Shown in pieces: positions 11,230 to 24,059 of a stretch of DNA of 64,000 bases (its first letter is position 1; each line of letters starts with the position of its first letter). The notes under the pieces are model-generated. The model saw nothing but the letters and a program-made list of their open reading frames with translations, did no database searches and was not told the DNA's origin. The DNA is taken from NCBI GenBank assembly GCA_008973525.1, contig WACJ01000059.1, positions 1,220,422-1,284,421 on the forward strand, written 5' to 3'. The translations under genes were made by a program, and so were the position numbers. This stretch comes from Stenopsyche tienmushanensis (taxonomy: Eukaryota; Arthropoda; Insecta; Trichoptera; Stenopsychidae).

Positions 11230-14200
11230 TTGCAAAGATATCACTTTTATGTTATATCATCGAAATGTGATCATAAATGCCGCGGTTATTGAATTAGGTT
11301 TATGACATCATTAACCCTTAAGTAACGGGCCGTTCATTGTGATTATCTTAAAACGCTTAATATTAAGTCTTCAGGATACTAATTTTAGCTCATGACGTCG
11401 CCGTTTATATAGCAGCAATAAATAATTTATTGCCGGGTATCTCACATAGAAGGGATTTTTAATGCACGTGTAATTGTACATAATATTTTCAATTGATATA
11501 AATCTTTTTAGAGATAATGCAAAATCTTAATCTTCTGATTAATTGTAATCTGCAAGTGCATAGTTAATTTTTTTGATAAGCAAAGGTTTAATAGCGTTTC
11601 TGCATCAAATATATATATATATGTTTGGATTTGATGAAATGTTTTGTAACAAAAGGTTAAATATATTTAAATGTGCATTCTTATGCATACCGGGATCCAA
11701 AGTGTTACATTGTTTTATCGTGGGATCGACCTTTCATATCTGATACATCATATGCTGTGCCAGATGACTGATATTTCAGCGGTCGCTATTCTTTTTTTAG
11801 GCAATAGAGCTTTTCAACGCTTTCATATAATATATATATATATAAATACTGAGAGCATGATGGCTTTTAAATGGTTGTTTCGAACTCAATTATGAAATTT
11901 AATATTCTTAAACTTTGGGAATATAATTTATTTATGAAAGGGCGATACCACAACAGTAGAGCTTTGTGGTCTTTTGAGAGCTTTCATTTGATCGATCCAC
12001 TCAATTTTATTTGTGTCTTATTAATTTTATTTGGAATATAATAAAGCTTTGCGTAAGTTCTCGACCTTTAAAAACAATTTAAATATTTAAATCTATTACC
12101 TCTTGCCATATTTCTGGCATTGTATCGATCTTATCAATGAATAAGTTCTTGAACACTTTGCTTTCTATTCTTATAGTATTGTTCAGATCAGATTAGAGAG
12201 ATATTTTCAGAATATAGCCTAATTTCTTGACGCTTTTCATTCAATTTAATCAAATGATCCTTATATCACTTTTCTGTGACAGAGTCGTCTGTTTTCAAAA
12301 GCACAAATACAAATCACTTTTTGAATAATTTATTGATCATTGATGATCTTTTAGTGTTATCATAGTATATATATATATATATATGTTTTCGATTATGAAC
12401 AAGAATTGCAAATCTAAAATATGATCGAAAAGCCATTGATCAATCATCTAAATCTTATCCATGGAGCTTCTTTGCATATTCGTTCGATCATTTCTCATTC
12501 AGATTTTGTTAATTATCACCGAAGCATTAAAAATAAGGAGCTGAAAACTTGTATAAAACCCTAATATATCATTAATTCTGAAAAGAACTGCTGTTGTTCG
12601 TGTAGTTTGTCCTGTTGATGATAATCATAAAGAGCGACTCGAAATGATTATACAATAATAACTTTTAACATGTTCACTGAGTTGCACATACATTAACATC
12701 ATAATTAATTTAAGTACTATGGGAAATTAAGCTTATTATTAGTGCGTATATCATATAATTATGGACCAACTACCCACTTATTGAGGTTTTGTCATCTCTT
12801 TTCTTGTCCTCAAGATAACTTGCTTGACACGTAAATGGCTATATTTTATCTCGACTCTCTATTAATTTTGCCTCATTGAAGTGCCGCCTGTCTTGCATAG
12901 CATGTGTTTGCGATTTTTCAAAATTTGCATATCGTGGCTATGTAATTGGCCTGTAATATTGTCGGACTTTCTTCCATTGAAGCTTCAATGGCAGATAGCC
13001 TTCTGGAAAGCTCGCGCCATAAGTGTTAATTAATTTGTCAATGAGACGTGATTGAATTATGTTTATGCTTCGACTTGTTCTGTAACTTTCATGCTGTTAA
13101 ATAACTTCGTTTATTGTAATTTATTGATGGATAGATATCTATTCAAGCTAGATAGATTTATTAAAATGACCGGAACGAAATGATAATATTGAAATGAGCA
13201 TCTATGATGCGAAAAAAAACGATAAATGAACCATTTACATTGATTTAGTATCAGATGCGATCCTATACGTGTATATGAGTTGTCAAATAATTCATACATA
13301 CATCCAAATATTGAAATATTTAATTAACCCCATATATAAACAGGGTGAACGTGTCATTAATTTTTAATTTTATATCTATACAATTCAATTATATTTTACA
13401 AATTCTGACTAAAAAATGCGTAACTAAGCGTCCGAAACCGATTACTTTAATTAAGTAAATGTAAAAAACTTAATTTGCATTCCGTTTTTCATCTTAATTC
13501 ATATGAATTTATAACAAGCGTTAACATAGGAAAAATTTAAATAATAAATGTAGTCAAAACTGTATTTTTACCCACAAAATAAATCTGTTTTTTGCAAGGC
13601 TTTCAGCATTTATTGATAGTAACAGCTGGCTTTATTTTATAAAAATATTTTTTAATATTTATTTGGTTCCCCGCAATTAGAAACCTGATAACTCCATTAA
13701 ATAATTGACGTTATTTAATGGCGTCTCAGATGGAAGAGCTTTCAACGTAAAGCTCAAAGAAATCTTCTCGAACAGGCAGCATGTTGATACATATTAAAAT
13801 ATCCAAGACATTCTTGAATTTCACGATAAATAAATTATGAGATTCAAGAAGGTCCGAAATTATCATATTTTTTTTAAAAATAATCCATAGTATACAAGCT
13901 TCAAGAAGTAATACATTCACTATATACTGAAAAAGTCATGAATGAGTTATAAAAAGGCAAATGCACTAATTACATAAATTCATTAAATTATCGTATTTGG
14001 TCGAAGGTTTGTTAATAAATTGGAGCAGTGAATGATCAAGAAAAAGTAAGGATCGTATCAGGTCATCTACAAGGTTTAATGTTAAAATATTCAATGGATG
14101 CTTCGTTTATCACCAATCTCCAAGGCATATACAGGCTCTTTATTATCAAGCAAATCAAATTCATAAGAATGCTTACAAAGAAATATCGATAATATAGAAA

Positions 14201-14240
14201 TGAAAAATTCCTTCTTTAGTATTTTCTGCAGTTCTGGATG
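11230..14240. other. A+T-rich non-coding DNA with (TA)n runs
   Basis: Dinucleotide runs at 11609-11622, 11830-11843 and 12366-12384. No gene, element or splice-flanked frame recognised. Confidence 0.4.
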
Positions 14241-14249
14241 TTGATTGTG

Positions 14250-14850
14250 ACGCCAGAGCGAGGTTGAAGGTATGTACCTTCGTTTGGTTATTTATAAACC
14301 CTCGCGAGCACTTCTCTGATCCAAGGAAGGTTTTTAGTGCGGAGCTGTGGTCGGCAGTACTTGACGTGCTGTTTGATGCATCTGCAGAGATTGACAGCAT
14401 ACATTAAAGCGGGATCGATTTCAAAGACCGCGAACCAATAATTGGAGACCGCAGGCGTGAATTGTCTCGAGAGGTTGACGTGGGATGAAACAAAACAAGT
14501 GCATCGGTCGTTCCCGGATTCATTCGTATGCACATGTGGTCCTCTGGATCTCCAGGGGGACACGCACGTGACGCATAAAAACCAACAAAAGCGGATGTTG
14601 ACGCTTATCCAATTGGAAGACGTGAGGGCATGAACTCTGGAGCGGCTCCAAGATTATCTTTTGAGCATCAATGCGAACCTTTTCCAGCGACCCATTCGAA
14701 CGTATATTATCCGCATTGACAGTTTAACAATGTTGACCCTGAGACCTCTCCGATTTGGACGTATCTTAAGGTATGTCGATAGTCTCGACAATCTTGTCCT
14801 GCATCGTTTGCTTTCATAGAACGACAGCCTCAATGTGGGCTAATCTAATA
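14250..14850. promoter_or_regulatory. G+C-richer unique island of unknown nature
   Basis: A 600-bp stretch with near-balanced composition. A 91-codon frame lies on the minus strand (14288-14563) and a 63-codon one on the plus strand (14442-14633), both without known motifs. It may be a decayed mobile element, an untranslated exon of the pigs leader or a regulatory island; I cannot decide. Confidence 0.2.
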
Positions 14851-15424
14851 AAATATGTACTAATTTAGCAAATAAACGTCCACGCTGCAACCCAGTAGCT
14901 AGCTCAGTTTTAAGCTATTGAATATCAGAAAATAAAAATATTGCAAGATCGTATAACTTATCTACATTTCTTTCAATTATATAAATCAGGCTGGATGTTT
15001 TTTCTTATTCGCAATTGAAGATAAGGAATAAAAGGAGGACAAGGGTAAACCTCGCCCGGGTTCGAAAACTTTTTATTTTTAAATTTAAAGAATTTATGAA
15101 ATCCACTAGATGTTGACGAATACTATATCACAGGGTCTATGCTGTCACACAGCAACTATTGGCGGAAGTATGGTACACGTACAGATCGAACGTGAATGAT
15201 TGTCTGAACTATGGCACACATGTCGTGTCATCGGTCATGCTATTGACTTTTTTAAAAATTGTTAATAAATATTAATTTTTCAATATTTTTAAAGAAATAT
15301 CTGCTTAAATCCAATTGTAATTGAATTTAAATAATTTTTATTTGATTTTCTAAGCGTTTCCAAGGAAACACAGATGATAAAAATGCTTATTTAAGCCATT
15401 TAAAATATATTTTTTTGCTTGCGT

Positions 15425-15720
15425 GATCATACAGATCATAAAAAATACCGCAAAAACCCTAAAAAAGGATGAAGTGACCATAAGGTTTGTATGCTCAATC
15501 GGTCCGCTTTTCAGACCGCTGATATAACGAATGAGACAGAGTCAATCAGTGTTGGTTAATTTAAAGTATAATGGTTGAGTAAAATGAAAACCATGCGCAA
15601 CTCTGGACCGGGTCAGTATTCTGCGTTTTGCGCCCCAAGCCCAATTGCGCCCGTGGCGGGCGCCTGCATTGCCACGCCCAAGTTACGGCCCTGCGTGTAA
15701 AAATGCTCTATCTGAATCTC
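15425..15720 (-). repeat. Dispersed repeat C, copy 1
   Basis: On the minus strand it runs CAGGGCCGTAACTTGGGCG, then CGCCCGCCACGGGCGCAATT, then GCGCAAAACGCAGAATACTG and ACCCGGTC, and ends with a block AGCGGTCTGAAAAGCGGACC and ATGATCACGC. Copies at 25661-25950 and 58935-59175 share these blocks. The GGCGCCCGCC-type core is common in non-autonomous invertebrate repeats; class uncertain. Confidence 0.6.
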
Positions 15721-16164
15721 TGGAATTCAGACACAACTCTGTGTCTTATCTCTTTAAGGGGCTAACGTTGTGCCCTGTATTTATGCAGAAATTTCCTAAT
15801 AGTATCTTTTTTACATTGAAGGCTTCAAAATAGAACTCAGTACATATACAACTGTCTGCATAGACAGTTTTTAATTTTAGTCCAATCAATGTACATTGAT
15901 GTTTGCAAGTTCAAGCGAATAATTTTAAGGCAATTTAAAATGTAATTCTAGTAAAATTATCAAAATTGCTTAAATGACCATTGTCTTTTATGCTATTTTG
16001 AACCAAATTGACTGAAATATTATAATATACAATGGGGATGAAACTGAGTTTATACAAGCTGTAATTAAATACATTGATTGAGTCTGAGATTTAACCATTT
16101 GATATAAAAATAGAGAGTAAAATTCAGTAATTACTGCGACCATAATTCATGATATTGGCAGATA

Positions 16165-16420
16165 GCATTTTTGTGATCATTGACTGAGTTTTCGAATCAC
16201 GAAAAGTGAAACTCTACCCGGTAGTTAATCAGAAAAAGAGGGAGAATCTTTTTTAGTATCTTCGTATCTATCGCATACATCATGTACACACTATGTGCAT
16301 GCGCCATACCGCCTCCATTTTTTTGTGTATCTATACATTAAACCAGTATTGTGCCTATTTTATTATATAATACACAAACACCGTTTCATATTTTAACTAA
16401 CAATTTTCGTTAAAAAATGG
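16165..16420 (+). repeat. Dispersed repeat D, copy 2
   Basis: Matches 2340-2560 through CGAAAAGTGAAACTC, TTAATCAGAAAAAGAGGG, CCGCCTCC and ATACACAAACACCG. Diverged, non-coding. Confidence 0.45.
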
Positions 16421-16689
16421 AAAAAAGATATGCATAAGTTTTCACCATTTGTCTGCATATTGTTGATGATCTATTTTACAAGTCTTTTGTATCGATAATA
16501 TGAAATTTTCTCTCATCTTCCGTTCAAATTCGAATTGACTCATAGATATGACACTTTGTTTATATTAGATTTATGGAGCCAAAAAGACGATGTATTTATT
16601 TACTCGCACGGCAAACAGAACCCAAACGAATGTTCCATTGAGGCATAAATAACCGAGTCACTATTTTTAAATCTCTTTAACCATCCCAG

Positions 16690-17170
16690 TATGATAACCT
16701 CTACATATGAACTCGAACGCCTCGTCGATAAATAGAAACCTCTTTAATGAAATGATTCATTGCTGACAGCCACCACGACCGACCTCTGCACTTTGCTCCA
16801 GTTTTCGCTTTCATAGATCGGAATTTTACCCAATTTAACAGTTCTGCATTCGTCTCATTGGAGTTAAGTGGACAGACTGCAGTGTAGCGTGAAACCGCAA
16901 AACTGCCAAAGAGAAAATGAGATCCGCACTTTACTATAACGGAAGCGGTCGAGCAGGTGTCTCCGATTTCCGTTATATCGTAAAATTCGTGATTCAAGTA
17001 CCTCATATTGATCTTCCTTGACCCTCCTGCTTTAAGAAGGTCGCAAATTAGTAGAAAGTGCATTCTAGCACGTGTTATAATTTTAGCCTATCCATGTCAC
17101 CCTACGCATGACCGGATGATCTTGAAGAACGGGGCTCATTGTATGCGTTCATGTGCGTCCATAAAAGTGG
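16690..17170. other. G+C-richer island with a 120-codon minus-strand frame
   Basis: The minus frame 17063-16701 gives 120 residues with several Cys and a basic C-terminus, but no signal peptide, TM segment or known motif. Single-copy in the window. Could be an unrecognised small gene, a decayed exon or a regulatory island. Confidence 0.15.
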
Positions 17171-17432
17171 TGTTCTGGTAAAATTTAGAAGTTCGACTAC
17201 CTCGTTAAATCTTTCCGTTTAGACGTTGAAGCATATTTAAGTCAGGGAGCTTTCAGTCGAATACTATTAGACGTTTAATGACTTTAGAATGATTAATGAG
17301 ACCCAACAGACTTTCCCCATTAAAAAGAAGCAAAGATCAAAAGGGATCTTAAATAAATGGAAGCTCAACGCCATAACCTTCAACCCTTGATTCTAAAAAA
17401 AATTCATCTTAAATTCCATAATAATTAATATA

Positions 17433-17480
17433 TTAACCTTTTTGGTGACGGGCGTCGATGTATCGTCGTATAAAAATATG
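17433..17480 (+). repeat. piggyBac-like terminus
   Basis: TTAACCTTTTTGGTGACGGG is followed by CGTCGATGTATCGTCG, the TTAA-plus-CCTTT arrangement of piggyBac-like ends, related to the palindrome at 6827-6876. No partner end was found, so this is a fragment at most. Confidence 0.35.
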
Positions 17481-18600
17481 TAGACAGTGGTGTCAAATGA
17501 TAAATTTGTATATTTTCAATTTTCTAGCCAAAATTATGATAATTTATAAGATTCCTTGTATTATAGAACCCAATGGCGATTATAATATCATCCCTTAATA
17601 TATATGCGATTTGGTTTATAACAAGCAAATATAGCTTTCAGAGCACATATAGAGTCATTGTAGGGTTTCCCTAGTTGGTCGTTCAACCCCTTCTGAAAAT
17701 GCTAATGCAATACAAACGGGGCTGAAATATATGATTTCATTAAATTTAAGGGCGGGCTTGCGATAAAGTACACGGAATGACATACCGACTAAATTATTCG
17801 GGTCGTTTTCTTACTTTAACATATTGGAAAATTCTATCTAGCTTTGCATAATTTAAAATCTATCCCAAAGAATACAATTGAATGTTGAAATAGATGATCG
17901 CTTGTGGTGAATTTTATATTATAATATATGCCTGAAATTTAAATATTAATAATATAGAAGCCGCATAAACACGATGAATCTGTTAACATATCATAATAAA
18001 CAAGAACATTGAAATAATTTTCATCAAAGCTTCGGCTAATTAAATGCTTCGGTAATTTAGATTGTTCAAATTTATTTATCGAGAGATAAAAGCAAATAAA
18101 TCTGAACAAAGCATCCCTTAAGAAACAATCTTCAGTACAAAGGATTTCCCCCTCGCTAACAATGTCGTGATATATTTTAACACTTGCCTAGTTGGATCGG
18201 AATTTATTTATTTATTATCACGAATATTCTGAATCGCTGAGGAAGCTTATTCGTTATTTTGAGCAGCGAATGACTAGAAAATGCAAAGATCATGTCAGGT
18301 CATGATTTGGATCAAAATTGCCGCTGAAAATTGTTCTTTGATCGTGTTTTTAATTTAGGATATGAAAATGCTAAGGAAATGCTAAAAAAAAGATTCACCC
18401 TTTAATAAAATGGCGTTAATTTAATTTGTTTAACTTTTACGTATATTTTCAATTAAATTGGTAAGTTTTTAAGATAATTATGTATTTTTGTTATGGTGCT
18501 AAAACCAACCCTTTGAGCTCTGATGAAGTAATCAAATTTTCACCGGATTTCTAGCTCAATGAACAACGCAAGCAGTTATTATTCATATGCAATAAGCCAC
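17480..18600. other. A+T-rich non-coding DNA
   Basis: No feature recognised. Confidence 0.35.
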
Positions 18601-18662
18601 GAAACCATTTCGTTGGGGTCATATATACATCGTCCCAGATATGAAGGGTTGAAAGCAAAGGG

Positions 18663-19007
18663 GTGACAACCGGATTTTGTCAATATGCAAACAAATGTCC
18701 TCCGGAAGCGCACATCATTGAGCGACTTAAATTTCCGACTTTGAAACACTATCAAAAATTCTCACAAGCTTTGATTAATCTCATTCGATTATCAAGTCTT
18801 CCGCATCTTCAATACAATGGTGCGAATCTTGCATTGAAAAACAGCACAAATTCTATCCCAGTTATGTACTGGCCTTGGCACATCGAGAACTTACCTGTGT
18901 TCCTACTCGTTAAACACGTTGTTGTACATTCCAAAAATGGAAGACGGCTTAATTGGAAGACATTCATCAATTCGTATCCCATGACAAGGAATTGCGTCGT
19001 CATTTAA
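18663..19007 (+). other. 114-codon open frame, doubtful
   Basis: Open without an ATG at the expected context until a start near 18663; the product has no motif I know, one moderately hydrophobic stretch and no repeat copy in the window. The surrounding 18520-19020 is a little richer in G+C. More likely a non-coding island than a gene. Confidence 0.12.
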
Positions 19008-19623
19008 GAAAAAAAAACAAAACCAAACGAGAGAGGTGTAACAATGATGGTGATAATTTTGAACATACATTAGCGAGACGATCATAATATTCGCTCGCCC
19101 GAAATGCAGTCCTTATTTGTGCAATCCAATGCCAGTGCATGTTACATCACTTTATGCACCAAAGGTGAAGCACTGATTTTGGTCAATAATTTGACTAATT
19201 CTCAAATGGTTATATCTAAAAATGGCCCTGCATTTAATCGACAATTTGTGAGCAATTTCATATGACCACATTATCATCAAACCATGCCACAATCACTTTG
19301 CATACCATCGACTTATGCATGTAATGTTTGAGTTATGGCAATTTGGATGCCCTAAAATAGTTATCCTGATATAGCCTAGAAAACAAATCCTGAGATATGC
19401 ATTAATTACCTCTCATTTTCCTGTGGATAAGCTCTAAGAAACTTATACATTAAATGAAGATATTTTTATCTTCATTTAAGTCCACCCTACAGCAACCATA
19501 ATGAAAGAGTTAAACGTTGTTAACTCGATATTTTTAATTAGCTTTATTGGGATATAAGAAGCTCAAATATACCCCAGTGTTTATATTGATTTTCTGGATC
19601 CGAAAAAGTAAATATCAAGACTA

Positions 19624-20178
19624 TTAACCTTTTGAGGAGTGAGCAAATTTAAAATCGATGAAGTCGTTGATGACATAATCGCTTTACACCGATTACTTTC
19701 TGTTAGCTCCTATCAGCGTAAGATAATCTTTAATTCGAGGCAGAGTCAATCGTAAATAAGCACTGTTGATAGCATACAAGACCATGTAATTTTTTTACAT
19801 AAACAATACACAAGAAATCGATTCATTTGCTTCTGATTTACAAGGAAATGTTAATCGTACAAAGACTCATTCAACAAGCAGCGACGAACAGGAAGCAATT
19901 AAATAAATAAATACTGTCGATAGCACACAATATTTGGTCATTTCTTTGCGTAAACAAATAGCATACTTGAAATAAAAATCATTATTAGTCGATAAATTTG
20001 GGCTAACGATCTATACAATCGTGCGATGTATGCGGGGAAGCTCTACGTCTCTGTCTCCCGAACTGCGCTACGTTCTCTCTCTGTCTCTGTCTGTCTTCGA
20101 ACTCAATGTACAAGAGTGCTTTTTCGAATAAGTGGAGGGGGGTCCCAGGCCCTGGGATAGTACTTCTTTAGGGGTTAA
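19624..20178 (+). mobile_element. piggyBac-like MITE (dispersed repeat E, copy 1)
   Basis: Bounded by TTAA at 19624-19627 and 20175-20178, with TTAACCTTTTGAGGAG on the left and the complement of TTAACCCCTAAAGAAG on the right. 555 bp, non-coding. The right half (about 19908 on) recurs at 21414-21725 (+), 23738-23990 (-) and 59388-59655 (-), sharing TTATTAGTCGATAAATTTGG, a GTCTCTGTCTC-rich stretch and CCTGGGATAGTAC. Confidence 0.55.
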
Positions 20179-20277
20179 TAAAGTCGAATAGGGTTGACCA
20201 TGAGTGGCTGAATTTAAATATCATGTAAAAATACTGATAATTTCGTCAATCAGTGATATCAATAAGTGAATCCCAAT

Positions 20278-20965
20278 TTAAGAACATAGATCTTCTACTA
20301 GAAAGATCAATGTGAAAATAACGTCCTCAATGGTATATCCTCGATCTACGAACATCTTATCCTTGCGGATTCTATATTGAATTATCACCTCTCCTAAAAC
20401 AAAAGGATTTAAGTGTTCGTAAAGTGGGTCAGATCCTGGATTCTTATTATAAAAGTGGAAAAAACCATCATCTTTTTTATCTAAAAAATCTCGTTCAACT
20501 AAGCTTATCCTAATTTTATCATATGTGAAAGGTAATGGGAAATCACTACCTAAATGTATTTCATTCGTAAAAAAATCTATTAAGATTGTTTACGTTCAAT
20601 AACGATAATGATTTGTTGCATCCCCGACTTACGTCATCCCTTGGACCCTTAAGATTTTCACGTTCGGAGCAGATATCATGAGCAGCATATTGAAAAACCA
20701 TTTTAATATTTAGATGGACACTAATACGACATTCAAAGCCGTTCTTCGATAAAAAATATTCATGGTCCCAAGGCGCATATTTGATTTCTTCATTGTATGA
20801 TATATCTTCATAAAGCGATACGTTTAAAAAGACAACATCAGATTTCTTCCGCGATGTAGTAAAAAATGGCTGCAATAAATCACAAATGTCATAAACAACA
20901 TCAGGATGTGTAAAATTATGACTTGTGCTAATAAGAAAAAAATTAAACGTTACACACGACGACAT
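20278..20965 (-). pseudogene. TRAF-C/MATH-like single-exon frame, broken by one frameshift
   Basis: On the minus strand an ATG frame of 134 codons (20965-20561) ends in TGA. The adjacent frame then stays open for about 100 codons to a TAA at 20278-20280. The switch falls at a run of seven A (plus strand) near 20569-20575, so one indel explains it. Blocks fit the TRAF-C fold in order: FLSKNGFECRISVHLN (family SxxYGYKxCLRxYLN), FPLPFTYDKIRISLVERD (family LxWPFxxKVxLxLLDQ) and FVLGEVIIQYRIRKDKMFV (family P.F...L....YVKDDTLFI). The assignment is by pattern only and the N-terminal 70 residues match nothing. It could be an intronless TRAF-like retrocopy, or an intact gene if the indel is an assembly error. 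Confidence 0.42.
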
Positions 20966-21371
20966 ATTGTAATAACCGGTCGCAGTTTAGCAATTAGCAT
21001 CGACGATTAGAATTAATAATTTTTTGATGGGCATTGCACAAAAGTGCACATTAATTGCTTGAATAATTTTATCGAGCAACACTCATATTCAAATTGTCTC
21101 AAATTATATGACGATTAAAAGAATTACGACAAGAGATTAGGTCGAAATAAAATACTTCAGCATCAATCAAATTATTAAAATGTCCATGGTTATTTATTCG
21201 CATTGCGATCTTAACAAATTTATTGAACAAAATGAAGTGCGCTCTTAACAACGCATCCAATGAAGGCATACATACACAGAAGTAACATCATAATAGCATG
21301 ATGATGTATGCAAAGTCAATTTTTTATCAATTATTTTGCGTCATACATTTAAAATATTATTTTAATCCCTC

Positions 21372-21725
21372 TTTAGCCCTTTGAGTTGTGAGCTAATTTT
21401 AAATCGTCATAAACTTAGATGCTATATTGGTATATCCGCTACTTATCATCCGTACAAATCCATTTATCTGTCAAGACCGTCGCATCGTGTATGAAGCTTG
21501 TATATTATTCATATATCATTATTAGTCGATGAATTTGGTTTAACGATCTATATAATCATACGATGTACGCAAGACACTCTCTCCGTCTCTGTCTCCCATT
21601 CACAATCCCTGACTTGCAAGATTCGTTTCTGTTTCTCTCCAAACTCAACGTGCACAATCTGTTCCGGGTTACCCCGGACTAGCCACACAAAGAGTGTCTT
21701 CTACTGATCCTTTAGCCCCACGATT
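21372..21725 (+). repeat. Dispersed repeat E, copy 2
   Basis: Starts TTTAGCCCTTTGAGTTGTGA and shares CTTAGATGCTATATT and ATCCGTACAAATCC with the minus copy at 59388-59655, then TTATTAGTCGATGAATTTGG and GTCTCTGTCTCCC with copy 1. The TTAG edge may be a mutated TTAA. Confidence 0.55.
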
Positions 21726-21729
21726 AGCA

Positions 21730-22265
21730 CTACGCATGGAAAATCCAGGTGCTCACCCCTTTTGCTTCACGCCCTCCAGAGGAGGTGAGGTTTCCGCGGG
21801 AAAGACCAGCTTTAGACCATGTGCACTCGAAGGTGTGATGGAGGAGAAAGGACTAAGGTTATGTTAAATTCAAGGGATTTACTTCTACGAGTTCACTGTT
21901 ACCACGAGTCCAACCTCAGTTTGAAGGGTGCTGCAGCAGATGACGGACTGCAGGGGCTATTTCTTCTCCATGGTACTCGTACCGGTTCGGTCATTCTTAG
22001 TGCTCAGCCACGGAGACGAGTCGCCGAACAGCCTAAAACCTTTGACACAGTCTCCACCAACTACTGTAATCGGCTGTTCTACACACCTCTTTATGTACGC
22101 AGCACAGGGTGACCTGCTCACCCAACTCATGTTAGCTGGGCTACCTCAGCAGCATTTGATGAGCAAACCGACGAGGCTACTTTCGCACACCTCTACTCCA
22201 CATCATTACCTCAGGGGTTCAACCGTTGTCCACGGACCAGTAGATCCAGTAGAGTAGATCGAAGA
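21730..22265. other. G+C-rich segment of unknown origin
   Basis: Composition is near-balanced and unlike both neighbours. Open frames of 97 (21819-22112) and 109 codons (21928-22257) overlap on the plus strand, with neither showing a known motif. It lies between a repeat E copy and the small MITE at 22297, which suggests a foreign insert such as an LTR or part of a mobile element. No terminal repeats or target duplication found. Confidence 0.3.
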
Positions 22266-22296
22266 GCCGGAAAGTAATAAAAAAATGAGACTTATT

Positions 22297-22445
22297 CCCG
22301 GTTCACACGAAGATAGTTTAAAGCTATTTAGTTTCGTTTCTAAACTATTTTTTTTTGCTCAAAAACGAAATTAAAGATACCAACCTGCCAATATATCAGC
22401 ACTTGCTTACTCTGCTTACTTGAAAACTAGTCTCGTGTGAACCAG
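22297..22445. mobile_element. 149-bp MITE with 5-bp target duplication
   Basis: TTATT at 22292-22296 and 22446-22450 flanks the element. Its ends carry GGTTCACACGA (22300-22310) and the exact complement (22433-22443). No coding content. The superfamily cannot be assigned from so short a TIR. Confidence 0.6.
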
Positions 22446-22454
22446 TTATTACCG

Positions 22455-23735
22455 ATTGAGAAATAGTTTACATCGAGATATGGCACAGGAAACACATTGT
22501 TTTGTTACCATTAAAAATCTTTATCGTTATTTAAAAAAAATCAAAATTAACAATCGACCAAGAATATTTTCCTTATTGTTTGCTATTTTTATTTTATTAT
22601 TTATTATTATTAAAATGACGATATGAACGCCAGGGGTGTGTCTAGAACGAAGTTTCATAAATTGGAGTCAGATCCTTGTCTAATATTTGGAGTTTTGTCA
22701 ATTAAGTTTGGTTTCCCATAATAAAGCATAATCAAGGAATATTTTAGTCTTTTTGTTGCTAACCGCAATAGAATAGCGAAGAAAACCTGCACCTTTCTTG
22801 TCCCAAATATGAAGCCTGGATAAGTGTATGAATTATGACTAGAGTCTTTACGGTTTCTTTAATATTTTGAAATCAGAAAATATGATTATGCATGCGAAGA
22901 AAAAGAAAGCAAACTTACAAGACTGCCGGATTAAACGACATTCCTTGTATGGCGTTTCTGGTATTTTTGAACGACTGAAATTCGAGCAGTAAATTCGCTC
23001 CATTAAGTACTTCAATCAAAGCGCATGTTCATAGTTATTTTGCAAAAAAGCCATCGCATCAGGTGTGTTAAAAAAAACCTTAAATCGTGTTCTTTGAATA
23101 ATTACAAGCAATATTTTGTGCACGATTTTTTTTTGTCATTTCCATATTTAGCAAACAATGTGATCGTTGAACAAATTAAATACGTTCCCAGTATCGATAT
23201 TGTATAATGGCGGCAAAAAACTATGACGCAAATATTTTTGTATTGGCATACTATCTTTAATGGTATCAAAATATTTCCTCGATCATTCGTAGAAAAAAAA
23301 CATAATATTTTATGAGATTCATTGATGTTGGGATAAGTGTTTTTTTAAAAATATTAAATATATAGTAAGCGATACTCGTCACTATGAATATATTAAGCAA
23401 CCATTATAAATAAGATACATATCTACATTAATGTGGGTGTAATTTGCCATATAGATGTTTTCTTCAGATAACACTGTAGGTTTATGGTAAAACAACATTT
23501 CTTATTGTTTTAATGAACTTTAAAAATGCATAAAAATATTTTCATAACAGAATATTCATATGACAATAGAAGTGTTTGATTAATGGCAAATTTTAACAAT
23601 GTAAATTTAATCAATAGTGGATCGTGATGCAAATGGTCGAACAGTTATGTTTTACAAAGTCAAGTAGAACTGTTTATGAATTACTGATTTGCAATGATTA
23701 TTAAAATAACAAATAAATAATGATTTTGATCTGTA
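22455..23735. other. A+T-rich non-coding DNA
   Basis: Short A+T-driven frames only; nothing recognised. Confidence 0.4.
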
Positions 23736-23737
23736 TG

Positions 23738-23990
23738 CAGTCCCTAAAGGAGTACTATCCCAGGGCCTGGAACCCCCCTCTACTTTTCAGAAAGAGCACT
23801 CTTGTACATTGAGCTCGGAGACAGACAGAGACAGAGAGAGAATGTAGCGTAGTTCGGGAGACAGAGAAGCAGAGCTTCCCCGCATACATCGCAAGATTGT
23901 TAGCCCAAATTTATCGACTAATATTGATTTCGATTTCAAGTTTGTTATTTGTATACGCAAAGAAATGACCGAATATTATGTGCTATCTGC
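23738..23990 (-). repeat. Dispersed repeat E, copy 3 (inverted)
   Basis: Inverted relative to copy 1, with CCTAAAGGAGTACTATCCCA, GGGAGACAGAG, TTCCCCGCATACATCGC and AAATTTATCGACTAATATT. Similarity ends near 23990; the left end of the parent element is missing. Confidence 0.65.
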
Positions 23991-24059
23991 GATGTGCTAT
24001 ATGCGATTTTCCTATCATCCTCTTTCTTGATTGATTGCGCTAATGTGTGAGCAAGATAT

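Noticed and set aside
16701..17063. 120-codon minus-strand gene
   Set aside because: Not rejected outright but not called as CDS: no motif, no splice context and no sign of selection visible.
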